From assembly GCA_002633005.1 (NCBI GenBank), contig NMRA01000348.1, forward strand, positions 37,623-101,622: DNA of 64,000 nt, in the 5' to 3' direction. Positions 22,871-34,976 of this stretch are shown here, piece by piece. The notes beneath the pieces were generated by a model. It saw only the letters and a program-made list of their open reading frames with translations, was not told where the DNA came from and did not search any database. The DNA comes from Phoronis australis. Its lineage: Eukaryota > Phoronida > Phoronidae. Numbering within the stretch: the stretch's first letter is position 1; each line of letters begins with the position of its first letter. Made by a program: the position numbers and the translations under genes.

Positions 22871-23505
22871 CAGCTCATTTAAAATGACTTATTCTTGTTG
22901 AAATGACATAGATAAGTAATGGAATTTCGGGCCTTAAAGCGGGCCCACCCAAATTAATATAGATGAGCCTCGCCGGATGGGGGTCCGATACCAGGGCAGC
23001 CTGTATTAATATAGGTTGCCTCGCAGGATGGTGGCCGACAGCGGGACCCTCTATATTGATATAAAAAGCCCCGCCCGAAGGCGGCCAAAGAACGAGACTC
23101 TATATATTGATATAGAGGGACCCGCTTGAAGGTAGACGAAGAGCGAGGTCACCTATATTAATATAGGTAGCCCCGCTCGAAGGCAAGCCCTGCTTTAAGG
23201 CCGCTGAAGAGCGAAGCGCTATATTAATATACATGGCCCCACTCTTCATCCGCCTCAGGTGGAGCCACCTGTATTAATATAGAAGGGCCCCGCTCTTCGA
23301 CCGCTTTCCGGCGGGTTACTCTATAATAATATAGGCGCCCCACTCTTCGGCCGCCTTCCGCAGGAGCCCTCTTATATTCCCCCATTGGCCACTTTCCGGC
23401 GCGACCCACCTACATTAATACGGGTGGCTTCGGTCTACAGCCACCTTAGGGCTTAGCCCGCTATATTAGTATAATAAGAATAAGTCATTTTAAATAATAA
23501 GCTGT
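22871..23505. mobile_element. Fold-back element made of palindromic ~50-bp minisatellite units
   Basis: The ends are perfect 20-bp inverted repeats, ATTTAAAATGACTTATTCTT at 22877-22896 and its reverse complement at 23476-23495, with an outer CAGCT on both sides. Between them lie about ten units, each with a CTATATTAATATAG palindrome followed by a GC-rich arm, 40-67 bp apart. Left-half arms read CCGCCCGAAGGCGGCCAAAG and right-half arms read CTTCGGCCGCCTTCCGC. The array therefore switches orientation near 23215 and the whole is one long imperfect palindrome. There is no coding capacity. Confidence 0.85.
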
Positions 23506-24189
23506 CTAGTCCTTATTTTATCACAACCAGTCAGGATATATTTACCTTTGACAGATTCGGCTGCTATCAGCAGCCGTCGTCCTGTGTTATTCATGAACAG
23601 GGGCGACAGAGGTTATAAGCTGAACAAAATTTGGAACAGCCTGATTACCACGACACCTACCGTCCAATAACTTCTGAAGCTGGCTGCTGACAGGAGCAAA
23701 TATGTTCTTACTGGTTGTGAAAAGAGGAATTCAAACATGACGTTTTGGAAATTGGGGACTAGTGAATTGTTATTAATGGAAATGGAATACAATAGTAATA
23801 TACTCGGCGGGCCAATATCTGTTACGAAAGCCTTAGCTGTCATAATGAATAAGAAAAATTAAAATCACCTGGTCCTGAACACTTTTCAATTGAGTTTTAA
23901 ACGTTTTTCTTGCAAGACATTTTTTTCGTTTCTGATTCGTTCATTTAACAATAGCTTTGTTAAAGAAGCTTTACTTTTTAATCAAAACCATGGTGGGGTG
24001 TGGTTTCACACTTACATGTACCAAACGGTAATAGATGCCGAGAATGTTTCACCAACTCCTTAACTAATCAACAGCAGTTATAAGATTTGATCTGGGTGCC
24101 TTGCGCAGCGCCTTAAACAGACAATTACCAAAAGGGTTTCTCAAGGCAGATATATTGAGGAAAATATATTTACGATCTAATGCAACATA
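23506..24189. other. No gene recognised
   Basis: Intergenic AT-rich sequence up to the LINE fragment. The 23613-23843 minus frame has no recognisable domain. Confidence 0.5.
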
Positions 24190-24745
24190 CATTTACATGT
24201 ACATGTACCTAAGACTAATAATGATGATAGATTTTGAAAAGGCGTTTGACTTTGTATCCTGGAAATTTATACACAATATGTTTATTTTTTCAATTATAGA
24301 AATAAATTTATCAGACATATTTTTCTCATTATGCGGGATCTCATCTCTCCGTGATCCAGCACAATCGTACCCCTGATTACTTGGGAATTGGTCTAGGGAG
24401 ACCCAATTTTGCCATATTCGTTGATCGTGTGTGCTGAAGGTATGGGTATATCGTTTCGGCAAAACCATGGAGTGGGGTAAATATAGGCACCAGATCTCAT
24501 AGAATTATGCAATATGCAGAGAATCCGTAATTACATTCGATGATTCTAGTGAATCTTTGAAAAGTACCCTTAATCTACTTAATCAGTTCTATAAATTTTC
24601 GGGCTTTGAACCGACCTAGAGAAAACAGAATGCGTGTGGATCAGAGCTATGAAGTTAACAATGACTGGCGCTTGTTTGTCCCGAGTAGAATTTTATATGG
24701 AGAAGAATATCCTTTAAAACACTGGGAGTTGCATTTTGTTAAAAA
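24190..24745 (+). pseudogene. L1/Tx1-like LINE reverse transcriptase fragment
   Basis: The frame reads MMIDFEKAFDFVSWKFIHNM, the palm block that corresponds to FLDFKKAYDSLNW in the LINE at 4970-7378. After frameshifts it is followed by a GDPISPY/LFVLCAE-like piece, a decayed catalytic box (QYAEN where QYADD is expected) and a YKFSGFE/EKTECVW-like block. The fragment has internal stops and lacks the 5' and 3' parts of the element. It preserves the segment that the larger LINE copy lacks. Confidence 0.8.
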
Positions 24746-25384
24746 TGCCACGTCTCATTAGATTGCGACTATGCAAATGAAGTACCAGTTTACAAACAAC
24801 CTCGGGTCTTCCGGTATGCCGGAAACTATCCGAGAACCAGTTACCATTACAAACTCGCGAAAGTCTCGTTTTCTGCGACTATGTTTACGTAAATGAGTAT
24901 GGTAATATGACATCGTTATCCTAATGGAACAAGTCACAGTTTTTATTATTTGTTCATTTCACTATTAAACAAAGATTGCGTAATATTTGGAATTACTAGG
25001 GTTTTCTATATAATCGCACTAGTTTTGCGTGTATCAGTTGGCGCTTTTTCAAAACTGCAGCTTATTTACAACTTTATTTCTTGATTATACTTATACACAC
25101 AGTTCTCCAGGAAGACACAAGGTGGCGCTTGCTACAAATTTAAATATTCACGGTTTTAACGAGTCACAGAATCTTTAAGATCTCACTCTGATGGTCTCAC
25201 TAAATTATTAGAAAGATTTAAGGAAATTCAAAATAGCACGATTCTTTGCACAACACAAAGTTTCAAATCCTCCATTCAAAATAACTGTCATGAAATCGTT
25301 TATGCTTACTTATAAATTTATTAGACTACTCAGTCCCTATGACAAATTCAGATTTACCTTAAAAATCGGCAGAAGTTCTCGAAG
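24746..25384. other. No gene recognised; small hairpin near 24810
   Basis: Contains a short stem, CTCGGGTCTTCCGG...CCGGAAACTATCCGAG, at about 24802-24835 and two GCGACTATG copies. No coding evidence. Confidence 0.45.
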
Positions 25385-25765
25385 GCCTTCATGTCGTCTC
25401 TGCTGTCTTCTGTAGTCTAAATGGCGCTGTTTGAAGTTCTACGTCATAAATGTGGTAAAGCTTGTAACGCCCTTCATCTCAGTTCATTGTACGCTCATTC
25501 TTTCTGATATAGATCGATTCCATTATCCTACTACGATCACTGTTATTTTCATGTGGTAGAATTTTGGAGCTTTTCCAGTTAATAACATGATTATTTTGTT
25601 TAACGTGACCTGTAGAGAGGCTTTTCTTTCGGATCTTCTAAATACTCGGTTTGTGGTCTCCCTATGTTCTCTAGGCCGATAAACAAATTCCTGGATCTCT
25701 CTCCAACGTAGGAAAAATCACACGACGACTGGTACAGTTAAAACAAGGGATGTTGTAAAAAAATA
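25385..25765 (-). pseudogene. Penelope-like element, GIY-YIG endonuclease remnant
   Basis: On the minus strand, decayed frames give YVGERSRNL, then HVINWKSSKILPHENN, then IMESIYIRKNERTMN, a stop, and DEGRYKLYHIYD. The order YVG-x-(S/T)-R-x-L, H-x-I-x-W, E-x-I-x-I-x-K and MNRDEG is the usual C-terminal GIY-YIG nuclease domain of Penelope-like retroelements. Several frameshifts and a stop show that it is dead. The RT part lies upstream on the same strand at 28193-28530. Confidence 0.8.
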
Positions 25766-28192
25766 CTAAAAGTAATGAATTAGAGTCTTAGCTCAAAATC
25801 TAGAGTTTGTAGCTCGAATCTTGGGGTCAATGTGCGAACATCGACACACATCCGTCTGCGTAAACCATTACATGTACAGAATAATGATCTTGAGTTTGTT
25901 GCAAGTTTCTCCAAAAATAAACAATACAAAATTACATGTTGTGACGTCATAATGTCAGGCTATGTTGGACTTAACATACCTCTTGCTGGACGAAGGATTA
26001 TGGGTAATGTACCTACCACAAAGACGATGCTGTCACTGACTACCACGTATCACGGCCTCACCGTGACCTCTGGTGGAGACTCGTACTAGCACCCTCGCAA
26101 CAGCTATCTCATATATAACCGAATTCTACATTACGTTTCCGTGGGAGAGCGAGCACCTTTGAATGAAAATGCGGTTTCCTATCGATTTCTTTGTCGAGGC
26201 ACTCTGGTATCCAACTAGTAAGAGCGTTGCGATTGCTGGACACGAGTATTTGTTCGAGTTGTACTCTTAAGCGACGTAAAGTTTATGATTTATCCAGGAT
26301 GCTGTGAAGGCTTCTAAACTATACATACACGCACACGCACACACACAAACACACATACACATCTCAGAATAGTTCGGTAGCAGCCCTTCGTTTACACAAA
26401 CTTCGTTAAAAACACGACTAGACTTTTTGTTTGCAAACTTGATACTGGTACGCTTGTAATTTCCGAACGGTCTCTTGTCTTCAGGTGAGCAGGTTCATGT
26501 ATGAAATAAAACACCGAGAGACATAACAAACAAACAAATTTAAACATTCGCTATGTTTCGAGACTGCAAGTCTCATAATCAGGAAATGAGTGGAATGAAC
26601 ACATACATAGCAAAACAAACAGTGAAATACACGTGACAGCGGGAAGAGTGGCATACAAGCAGAGAGTGTGAATGCAACACAGGGTAGGAAGTCCGCAACC
26701 CTATCGAAACAGAGCCAGCGTGCGGTACACACGTGTGAGCTACTCAGATTCAACACCGGTTTTTCGTCGATTCCAAAATCTTTAGCCGAAATGTCATTTT
26801 CAACTTAGCGAATGATGGTATTGTCTACTACTTCTTGCCTAGTTGTTTTTTTCGGCCATGATGATGTTGACATACAGTTCTCATAATACACGTTCTTAGT
26901 GGCACTAGTACTAGATTCAGTGTCTACGTGAGAGTCGATCCTAGGTATGAAAGACCTAACATGGTTATCAAATCAACAAAAGAATTCAGTAGTATAACCA
27001 GAACTTGTTTGATGCGTTGAACTTCAACGTTGAATGCTTGCCAATCAGATGATATCTGGTGCGCCCTCTTGAGGTAACCAGTCAAAACCGCTAGTTTCTA
27101 GCGTTCTGGGCAATCACTGTTAGCACAGTGTAAACTGCGGGCACAAATATCCGTAGCTTTATGATAAACCGAACTTGAGTACGAAACCCACCGTCACAAG
27201 ACAATCGATAAAAGGCAACTTTGCACAGACAGGCAATTCATACTTGAACTTTAATATAGAATTGGAATCAAGCAATGTCTGAAGGGACAACAGTTCATCA
27301 TGCGAACTGTCAGAGATTGACTGTGGGTATGTTTAAAAGGTAGCTAGGCTTTGTGGTTGTGCGTAGATGGAGAGAGAATAAAGTTAAATAATTCATTTAT
27401 TATATGATAACCACAAATGAGACAATTACTTAATTAACAACAGGTTTTAGTTGTCTCAAAGAAGAGAAACTACGCTAGCGCCCTCTTAATTCTTTTAAGA
27501 TTACTTTAATCAATCAACCAAAATAATCAAATGTCTTATATGCTATTCAAGCTGTAGGACTCTCCACTTGTTGGATGACAGTCTTGTTGGTGAATCTTCG
27601 AACTACACAAACTGTATTGCGACAGTGTACTTGCTGGTCACAGTCTCCGATGACGCAACACTTAATTGCAGGCAGTTTTTTCTACCCACGATTCTTCTTG
27701 CTAGTCACAGTCTCTGTCTGGTGACTGACGCAACACTTCAGGTAGTTTCTTACTACCCACGATGCAAGCGACAAGCTCTTAGTTAACTTCCTGTTCGTTA
27801 ACCCTTGCCCTTGCCAAGATCCTTTCTAGAATCTTCCACGAGATTGCTCTGTTGCATAATTTCCTCTGCACTCTGTAGCAAGTCTTTTAGCTTCAACTAC
27901 TCTTGCTCATCTGAATATCTTCTCGATTTTAGCCCATGTTATAATATTCTACTTATTTAGCGATTGGCTAATAAAAACCACACGATCATATCCAATTATA
28001 TCATTGTCTGTTCTCAGAAATTTCTAGAATCTCTAGAGTGCTTTGACCCCCAGAAGCAAAGTTGTATACACCATCTAAAAATAGATTATGACGTTAAAAG
28101 TACATGTCAACAAGTTTGACTCATTGATTTAATAGTACACACATGTATGCACAAATTTTGGGCAACTTAATGAATCTATTCTTACTAATTGC
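25766..28192. other. Interval splitting the Penelope-like element; CA microsatellite and hairpin
   Basis: RT and endonuclease in Penelope-like elements are normally closer than the 2.4 kb seen here, so most of this interval is probably inserted sequence. It holds a CA-rich microsatellite at about 26322-26362 and a hairpin at 26555-26582. The plus frames 25832-26089 and 27568-27786 have no recognisable domain. Confidence 0.5.
26555..26582 (-). other. Hairpin followed by GAAAC, resembling a degenerate hammerhead core
   Basis: The minus strand reads CTGATTAT, then a stem-loop GAGACT-TGC-AGTCTC, then GAAAC. A hammerhead core would be CUGAUGA, stem II, GAAA. The first box carries extra bases, so activity is doubtful. 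Penelope-like elements are known to carry minimal hammerhead motifs in their terminal repeats, and Penelope remnants flank this site on the same strand. Confidence 0.35.
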
Positions 28193-28530
28193 TTAATCAA
28201 TATTTATTCTGACTCGAACAATATACAAAGATATCATCGACATGGCGGACATACATGGGAATTTTGCCGATGTGATGAGCGGTCCGTTTTTCAACTTCTG
28301 ACATGTAAAATTCTGAAAACGTTGGGCCTGACGGCGAACCCATGCAGACGCCCAATTTTTGTAAAAGCAACTTGCCATTTATATGCCGAAAGGGGACTTT
28401 GGTTGCACAGATAGTTAGTAATGCACGTAACATAGCTTGTGAAATACTAAGTGATTATATCTCTGGAATAGTCATACACCATTTGAACAGAAAACACGCT
28501 TTCTAAAAATATGACATTAATGCAATTCCG
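28193..28530 (-). pseudogene. Penelope-like element, reverse transcriptase palm remnant
   Basis: The minus frame reads ATKVPFRHINGKLLLQKLGV, then CMGSPSGPTFSEFYMSEVE, then PMYVRHVDDIFVYC. The G-V-x-M-GSP-GP block followed by a Y-x-R-x-VDD-x-F catalytic box is characteristic of Penelope-type RT. The frame is broken at both ends. Together with the endonuclease scrap at 25385-25765 it marks one old, interrupted Penelope-like insertion. Confidence 0.85.
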
Positions 28531-30769
28531 TTGAAAACCGGCGGAGTTACGAAACGTTTTAGTAACACTGAGAAAGGTGACACCATTCCCATTCGTCTGG
28601 TGTTAAAATACACATTATGATCGACATATGTCCCGAATAATGGATAAATGATACGTGCGTCGCAAGCTCGTTACCAGAGATGAAAAGGAGACGTGGCGCT
28701 TTTTTGCCCACCTTACCAGAGATTTTCATTTTTTTTATTTTAAATATCTGTATTCACTATATTTAAATGGTATTTCACTCGTTAAATATGTTTATGTGAG
28801 CATATGGACCCGTCTTACTCCCCCCCCCCCTCATTTCGGTCTATTCCATTATTCCCTGTGTATGACTACACGTCGTTTTCCCAGCCTTCGTATTGGTCTG
28901 TTGTTATCACGTGCCTTGAGTTTGGTCAGCTCTTGGCTCTCAAAGGCTGATGATTGTCACGTGTCCTTAGGCGTTTTCTTTGATTGCCCAAGCTACATGT
29001 TTTTAGATAGTATTAGAGTCCCGGTGGTGCAGGATGATCACGTGGTTATATTTTGAGGAAATTGTAGGTATACGAAAATATTGAAATACGGGTAGATGGA
29101 TTTACGTTACGTCTGGCACCTAGACAGTTGTATTACCCACAGGGCGGCTTTCCGAATCGCGGAGTAGCAAGCAGATGATCTAGGCCATAGTCAGTCCATT
29201 CGACTCTAGGACGCAGACAACTTGGGAATGGGAAAGATACGGACACAATATTTTCCTGACATTTCATTGACTGTTCTGATCATTTTGCACTAACACCTGG
29301 TACATGTAGCTAACATATTAGTTTAGGCTAATTTTTTCAAACTTTTGCATTAAAATTATTACTAAACGTACAAGTATATTCTTGGGAACTTTTTTGAAAT
29401 TGACTTTTGAACATCCATATATGGGTTTTAATGCAAAGTTCCCGTTGCCCCCCCCCCAAAAAAAAAAGTAGTCACGGAGGTGAAAGATAGGAGAGCTGGG
29501 ACTATGGCCTAATCCTCCGTTTGGAAATATTTGGGCCCATTAGACCGCAAAATATTCCAAAATGTACAGATGAAATTTGTTCGGAAGAAGTTTTCGGTGA
29601 TAACAATTCTAAACTAGCATCGTTTCTATTAAGTACTAGTCCACGAGAGCACCAGCCATCCAGCGGCAAGGTGGGGGTCAACCGATTTTCACCAAATTTG
29701 GCACATAGGTAGTCCTACGGCATCTATAAACAGTGGTAAAATATTTCCTCAAAATATTACCTTTTACCAAAGTTATAGTCTCAAACACATTCTACGGCTT
29801 CGCAGCCATGTTTTCACGGTATAAAAACTGTCCAGTTTTAACTGTTTATATTTTTCCTCGAATGAAAGCTATTGAACTATTATTTACTTGGTATTGTTTG
29901 GTGGTGCCTATAGATTGTTACACAGATGTCTTGAAAAAAAATTTCCGATTTACCACCCACATTTAGTAGTTTTAATACACTGGCCCCCGTTATGCCATTT
30001 TGAGGTTATGTTCAGTACACTGGTGTACCAAATCTGGCCCCGCTGTTATGAAAATGAAACTTGGCCAAAATGTTGACAAAACATGTCACATTCTCCTGTA
30101 ATTTTATTGATTAGTCCCTACGTGGTGGGAGGTCTTGGTGCAAATGCACGGTGTGCACTGTTATGCCGACCTCAGTGGAATGCCTATAGTGACCCGAGCA
30201 CCCGAACCGCTTACACCCCGCCGTGTGACTACCTCGCCACACAACTGGCACCTTCTAAATAGCTCTAATAGTACTTTAGGGAAGTTCACAATAAACTTAA
30301 CAAACTTAACGAAGTTTGACTCACCAGCCTGTCCACTGGATGACGAACTTTCCTCCTCACTGGGTGTCGAACTGGGTTTCTACTCCCTCCCACAACTCAA
30401 CATCGCTGCAGACAGAACCGACTGTTGTTAGCCTTCACAGCTCTAGCAACGCATTTGCCCATGTGTTCACGGCGTATGCCCATTTGTATAAACTAACTGA
30501 TGAGATAAATCACAAAAGTAGGCAACAAATACACAGAAAAAGTTAAAACCAGCAGTAAGGAAGGGGCCTGGTAAGCTGATACACATGTCGAGAAAATGAA
30601 GTCTGTAACAGTGCAACCCACGTGTCTAATAACACTAAGAAACACAATAAAAATCTGTAGAAAAAAAATCCCTGATTAAACCTAACACAATTCTGGTTAA
30701 AAATACCTTATATCTTACGAAATTAACATAAGAAATCTTGCACACTTCAACAAACCAAGAGCAACGAAA
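28531..30769. other. No gene recognised
   Basis: Contains C and A homopolymers (about 28821-28830 and 29450-29467), a TTCACCAAATTTGGCACAT-type stretch near 29690 that looks like old repeat, and unsupported plus frames at 28655-29056 (133 codons) and 30135-30431 (98 codons). None has a recognised domain. Confidence 0.45.
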
Positions 30770-30777
30770 CGACAACG

Positions 30778-30866
30778 ACCGCTCATTCCAATACGGGCCA
30801 GAAACTACTTCCCGTATTGGAATGATGACGTCATTCCAATACGGGCCAGATTCCAATACGGGTCGG
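30778..30866. repeat. Cluster of direct and inverted ATTCCAATACGGG repeats
   Basis: ATTCCAATACGGGCCAGA occurs at about 30786 and 30834, an inverted CCCGTATTGGAAT copy lies at 30811-30823, and a fourth ATTCCAATACGGG lies at about 30850. The inverted pair around TGATGACGTCA can form a hairpin with a CRE-like palindrome at its centre. Confidence 0.8.
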
Positions 30867-31384
30867 AGCACATACATTATAATTGTAAAACGCATGTTTG
30901 AAATCATGCAAACACTAACAATTAATTTGCTGATCTGATTGATGAAATTATTAAGAAAATCTGTTCTCAGATCATCATCTTTCAAGGACTTTTTAATTGT
31001 GACAATGCACGTGTACCCCGTATATACATGGATTTGCGGTGCATTCACAATATAGACGAAGGCAAAAATGCAGCCTCTTGTTTATCACCACACGAAACCA
31101 TGATGAGATTGGTTTGGGTGAATTCGTTTGAAAACAGCCGGCCTTGCTTATGAGACGCCCAGTTTTGTCCAAATACAGTATACATCTGTCACGGACTAGT
31201 GCTAACGGAAGTTTAGTTTCGAGTCAACATTATGTATATTGTTGTTGTTGTAATAAGTAAAGATTTCTGAAACGTGTCAACAGTCATAAACGACAAATAT
31301 GTGAAGCTGAGAGAAATGGATAGAGCTCACTTGAGGCAATTTTACTCTGAGGTTAAAAGAACATTATCGTTGAGAAAAGTTTTC

Positions 31385-31480
31385 TGCTGGATATCAGCCT
31401 TAGCGTGGAATCGAACCTGCAGCCCTTAGCAGTCACAGCCTATTAACGATCTGCTGGCGGAGCTAAATCCCACTTGATCA
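31385..31480 (-). mobile_element. tRNA-derived SINE head
   Basis: The minus strand shows a GGTTCGATTCCACG B box and an upstream GATTTAGCTCCGCCAGCAG A-box region, at a spacing close to that of a tRNA gene. No complete cloverleaf was drawn and the acceptor-stem ends do not obviously pair, so a SINE or tRNA-like relic is preferred over a functional tRNA. Confidence 0.55.
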
Positions 31481-34400
31481 ACGGCATAGTATTTTAAAGG
31501 TATTCACAAAAACGGATTTTGACGTTTTATAGGTCTGGTCCAACCTAATAACTTCATGAAATCTATCCCATCCAACAGAAATCCCAAAATGTGTTTTTCG
31601 GCTGTAGTCCCTTTATGCAGAGCCTGATACTGACCGGGAGAACGCGCCAACGTCAGAATTACTAAACTTATTTGCATGTAAATGTACATCGACAAATTTG
31701 TGGAAGAACTCGTCCGACCTTTTACAAATAGCATAATCCCTAGCCGTTTTGCCTTCGAAAATGGAAGTGGTTGGTCCAACATTGCACGTTTGCTATATTC
31801 ATTTCAATGTACACTCGCCTTACGGCGATTGTTGTTTCGAGCCTTGCCCCTTTATTTTTTGTTCGGCAAAAGCATCCCACCACTGAATTTGTCTGGCAGT
31901 GTTCATTCATGATAGATTGGTCTAAGTTGAATAATTTGAAACAAGTTTCAGGTGTGTTAATCTAGCTCACCTTTTGGCCTCTGTTAAAACCGTCAGCACT
32001 GAAATTGTCTGGCAGTGGATAATTTTGATACGGTGAATTGAGTAGCAGGTGTCGCAGGTATTTTTAAGTGTTTACCAGAAAAGTTGATCTAGCTCAATTT
32101 TTGAGGGTCGTTCTCACGACTCACCTGACCAGAGCGAACCTGCCAGATGGCCATTTCCCAGCAGTGGGATATCCGTAGTTCACTGTTGCACCAAAGAAAA
32201 TTGGTTACCTTTTCGTGCTCAAAAAGCTCTGGGATCCCGGTCTATAAGTAGTGACAACGTTGGCGTCCCTGCAATCCCACGCGAACGCTCTCTTACAATT
32301 TATAGGCATATTGCTACGGGCATTGCCTAAATCCAATTACGGCTAGTTCGCGCTCAATACAGGAAATCAGAAACACCTTGTCGACAAAGCAAAATCCTTT
32401 GTTTACTTTTCATGAGCAGTCCAAAGTGAGAACATTTCCTGAATGAAGTATACAAAAACAAGGATTCCGAATCTGTGGAAAAGACCATTTTATGTGTGCC
32501 ATTCTCGTTGTGCGGCGGCAAGGCACCATGCTTACACGTTCCAGGGCTTGTGTGACAGTATTTTTTGTGTTGTAAAACTTAACTGAAATAAAGTTTTTGC
32601 ATGCATAAAGTTATAAAATAATTATAAAGAGACAAAAAATGGAAATCCCATGAGAGGAAATCAAAAACAAAAAAGAGGAAATCCCCTTAAAAGAGGAAAA
32701 TTCGAAGACCTAAAGTTCATGCGAGAAAGTACTGAGTAGAGTCGTACTGGCGCTGATACATGTTGATTGCAACTCGGACTGACAAACTGTCGGGGACTAC
32801 AAATAAGATAGTTATTGACAGGCTTTGAGAAAACAAATCCCGACAATATGGAAGCTACATGCATGGACCCCTGATGTGCTTTGCTCCACTTCAATGCCCA
32901 AAGCACATGACGTACTGAATATTGAACTTACAACACCTACATTGAGTTAAATGTACTGCGAGTTTGTCTTTTGTTGCGTTTCCTTTATTGACAAATAACG
33001 TAGAAAATCAATCTGAAACTAAATAAGGCGATCCAGATCTTCCCAAGGATACTATTGTTTCACGAATTGTAGAATATAAATAGGTAAATAAAACAAGAAT
33101 GGATCAACTGAAATTTTCGGATATAACAACGTCCTTTGTCAGCTGAAACAGAAATAAAGTAAAATCAAACGCTATAGTGACAATAAATGTACAAAAAACT
33201 TATTGCCTCGATCTGATTAGGCTGCTCCGGAAAAAGCACAGGATTGACGCCAATTTTTGCGAAATGTCACCAAAAGGTCCACTGTTCGGAAAGTCCAACC
33301 ATCCCCATCCCGACTACAGGCCTGTTTGCTTCGAAAGTACCTTCGCTCTTTGCTAAACTTTAATAAGAAAACATGATTACCCCACCCAGTTAAAAACACG
33401 TCGTACCAAGTCAAAAATGAAATTCCAAAACATTTCTACATTCAGAAAATGTGCAGTTTTGAGTGGCAAAATCGTCAACTTATGAAGATATTCCAGGCAA
33501 TCTCATCATTATTCTACACGCTTATGATCAATGAATACACAAAGACTTTAATCGGGAGGAGCAGAATACTTTGAAATCCCAACCTGTTGCAATAGAGATA
33601 AGTATGTATGCAGGTTAGTCCTACTTAATGACTTTGCCTCTAAAAGGCACTCAGATGTCTTTCCGACAAAAATGACGGAATTTTGAATTGCCGCACACAG
33701 CACTCTCAGCAGCGATGGGGTTTTAGAATATGTTGCAAAAGGAAGGCGGCATGGCGAGCAGCAAACTAAAGTTTGACAAGGCACCAATTGACAAGTGATC
33801 ATTTATTATTAAAGACCAAAAATTGAGAAACAAAGACATCTTGCTTACATTTTCAGACATGCATGGCGATTCCGACATATCTCCCGATCTCGTGAGGGGC
33901 TTTATCAAATCCTTGGTAGTGAATGGACACGAGAGACCCCCCCAACACCAACACACTTAGTACTTCACTACCTAATAGTCATCTTTAAATGATTGTGTAA
34001 GAAGATAAGATGCATCCATGCTTAATAGCAAGTAACAATTTGTCACACCTCAAAATTTTCAAAATTTTACAGGGAAGTCTGAATAGTAACAGCTTTTTGA
34101 ATGTATAAGTTAGTCTTATCAACCTGGCTTATGTCAAGTATGTCATACACAATATTTGTCAGTGACAATGAGTTAATGAGTTCCATAATTTTACAATTTG
34201 CGACAAAAGAAAGGACAACATAAAGTAACTGTAAACCCAAGACCCTACTTGCCACTTCGAACATTACAATTGCATGAATGACAGAATTCTCAAAATGCTG
34301 CAGAATTACAGGCAAGCAAGTTTTGTCGCACAATGTCAACTGTCACAGGCAATCCATTCCTGATATTGAGATAACTGCGCCAGCTTGTCCAAAACATTAA

Positions 34401-34853
34401 AAATACCAACACTTGACATGTTTAACATTAAAACAGAATGCTCTTCACAATGGGAGACTTAGAAGAAGTAACAATGCATTTGATCACATGGGACCGGATA
34501 CTAGTGACCTCTAGGGAACGAGGCAATTTCAATTCTATTTGAAAAGCACCACATCTTATCATATACGATGTAAAAGGGTATTTTCCCCAGGTCAACAAGT
34601 CCCCTATGCCACCCACTGCAAAGAAGTACCTCCTGCTGCAGCCAGATGGCGATAATAGTCACTGGTCCCATGAGATCAGTCTCAACTGCTTTCTGAAAGT
34701 CTTGTAAACTACAGAAAGCCACCTGCACAGAAATTTTGCTAAGCCCACAGGTAGGAAGCTTATTTCATGCACAATATATTCCCACAGATGTCTGTCCTTA
34801 TCAACCACATCCAACTACTGGGCCACATGTCCAATCTATATTGACCTCTGACC
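31481..34853. other. Downstream flank of COPE; no other gene recognised
   Basis: Expected to contain the COPE 3' UTR next to 34853; no clear AATAAA was found close to the stop on the minus strand. At 32640-32715 a GAGGAAATC...CTTAAAAGAGGAAAATTC piece matches one at 40680-40775. The minus frames 33217-33414 and 34501-34728 are open but not recognised. Confidence 0.5.
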
Positions 34854-34976
34854 CTACGACCTTGCAGCATAGTTGGCTGAAAGCTGTTCAAACTCGGTCT
34901 CCTTTGCCAAGAAGCCCTGTACCCATGGGTGGTTTCTGTGCGAGTCTTTTAATTGTGAAATGTAGCGGTTGCTCAC
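34854..34976 (-). CDS. COPE: COPE exon 7 (terminal coding exon)
   Basis: Acceptor ATTTGCAG|GTGAGC, then [20 protein letters not shown] through [13 protein letters not shown] and a TAG stop at 34854-34856. 40 codons plus stop. The conserved C terminus has the family pattern SQLKD-H-HP-(V/I)...KE-EF. Confidence 0.95.
   Translation of the reverse strand: MSNRYISQLKDSHRNHPWVQGFLAKETEFEQLSANYAARS

Noticed and set aside
26322-26362. CA-rich tract as a regulatory Z-DNA element
   Set aside because: Ordinary microsatellite with no gene nearby.
28655-29056. 133-codon plus frame
   Set aside because: Spans a C homopolymer and has no recognisable domain.
30135-30431. 98-codon plus frame with N-linked sequons
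   Set aside because: No signal peptide, no membrane segment and no homologous pattern I can name.
31385-31480. Functional tRNA gene on the minus strand
   Set aside because: A and B boxes are present but the acceptor and anticodon stems could not be formed; a SINE relic fits better.
34501-34728. Minus frame just downstream of the COPE stop as an extra COPE exon
   Set aside because: The COPE frame already ends with the conserved C terminus and a stop at 34854; this frame has no resemblance to the family.
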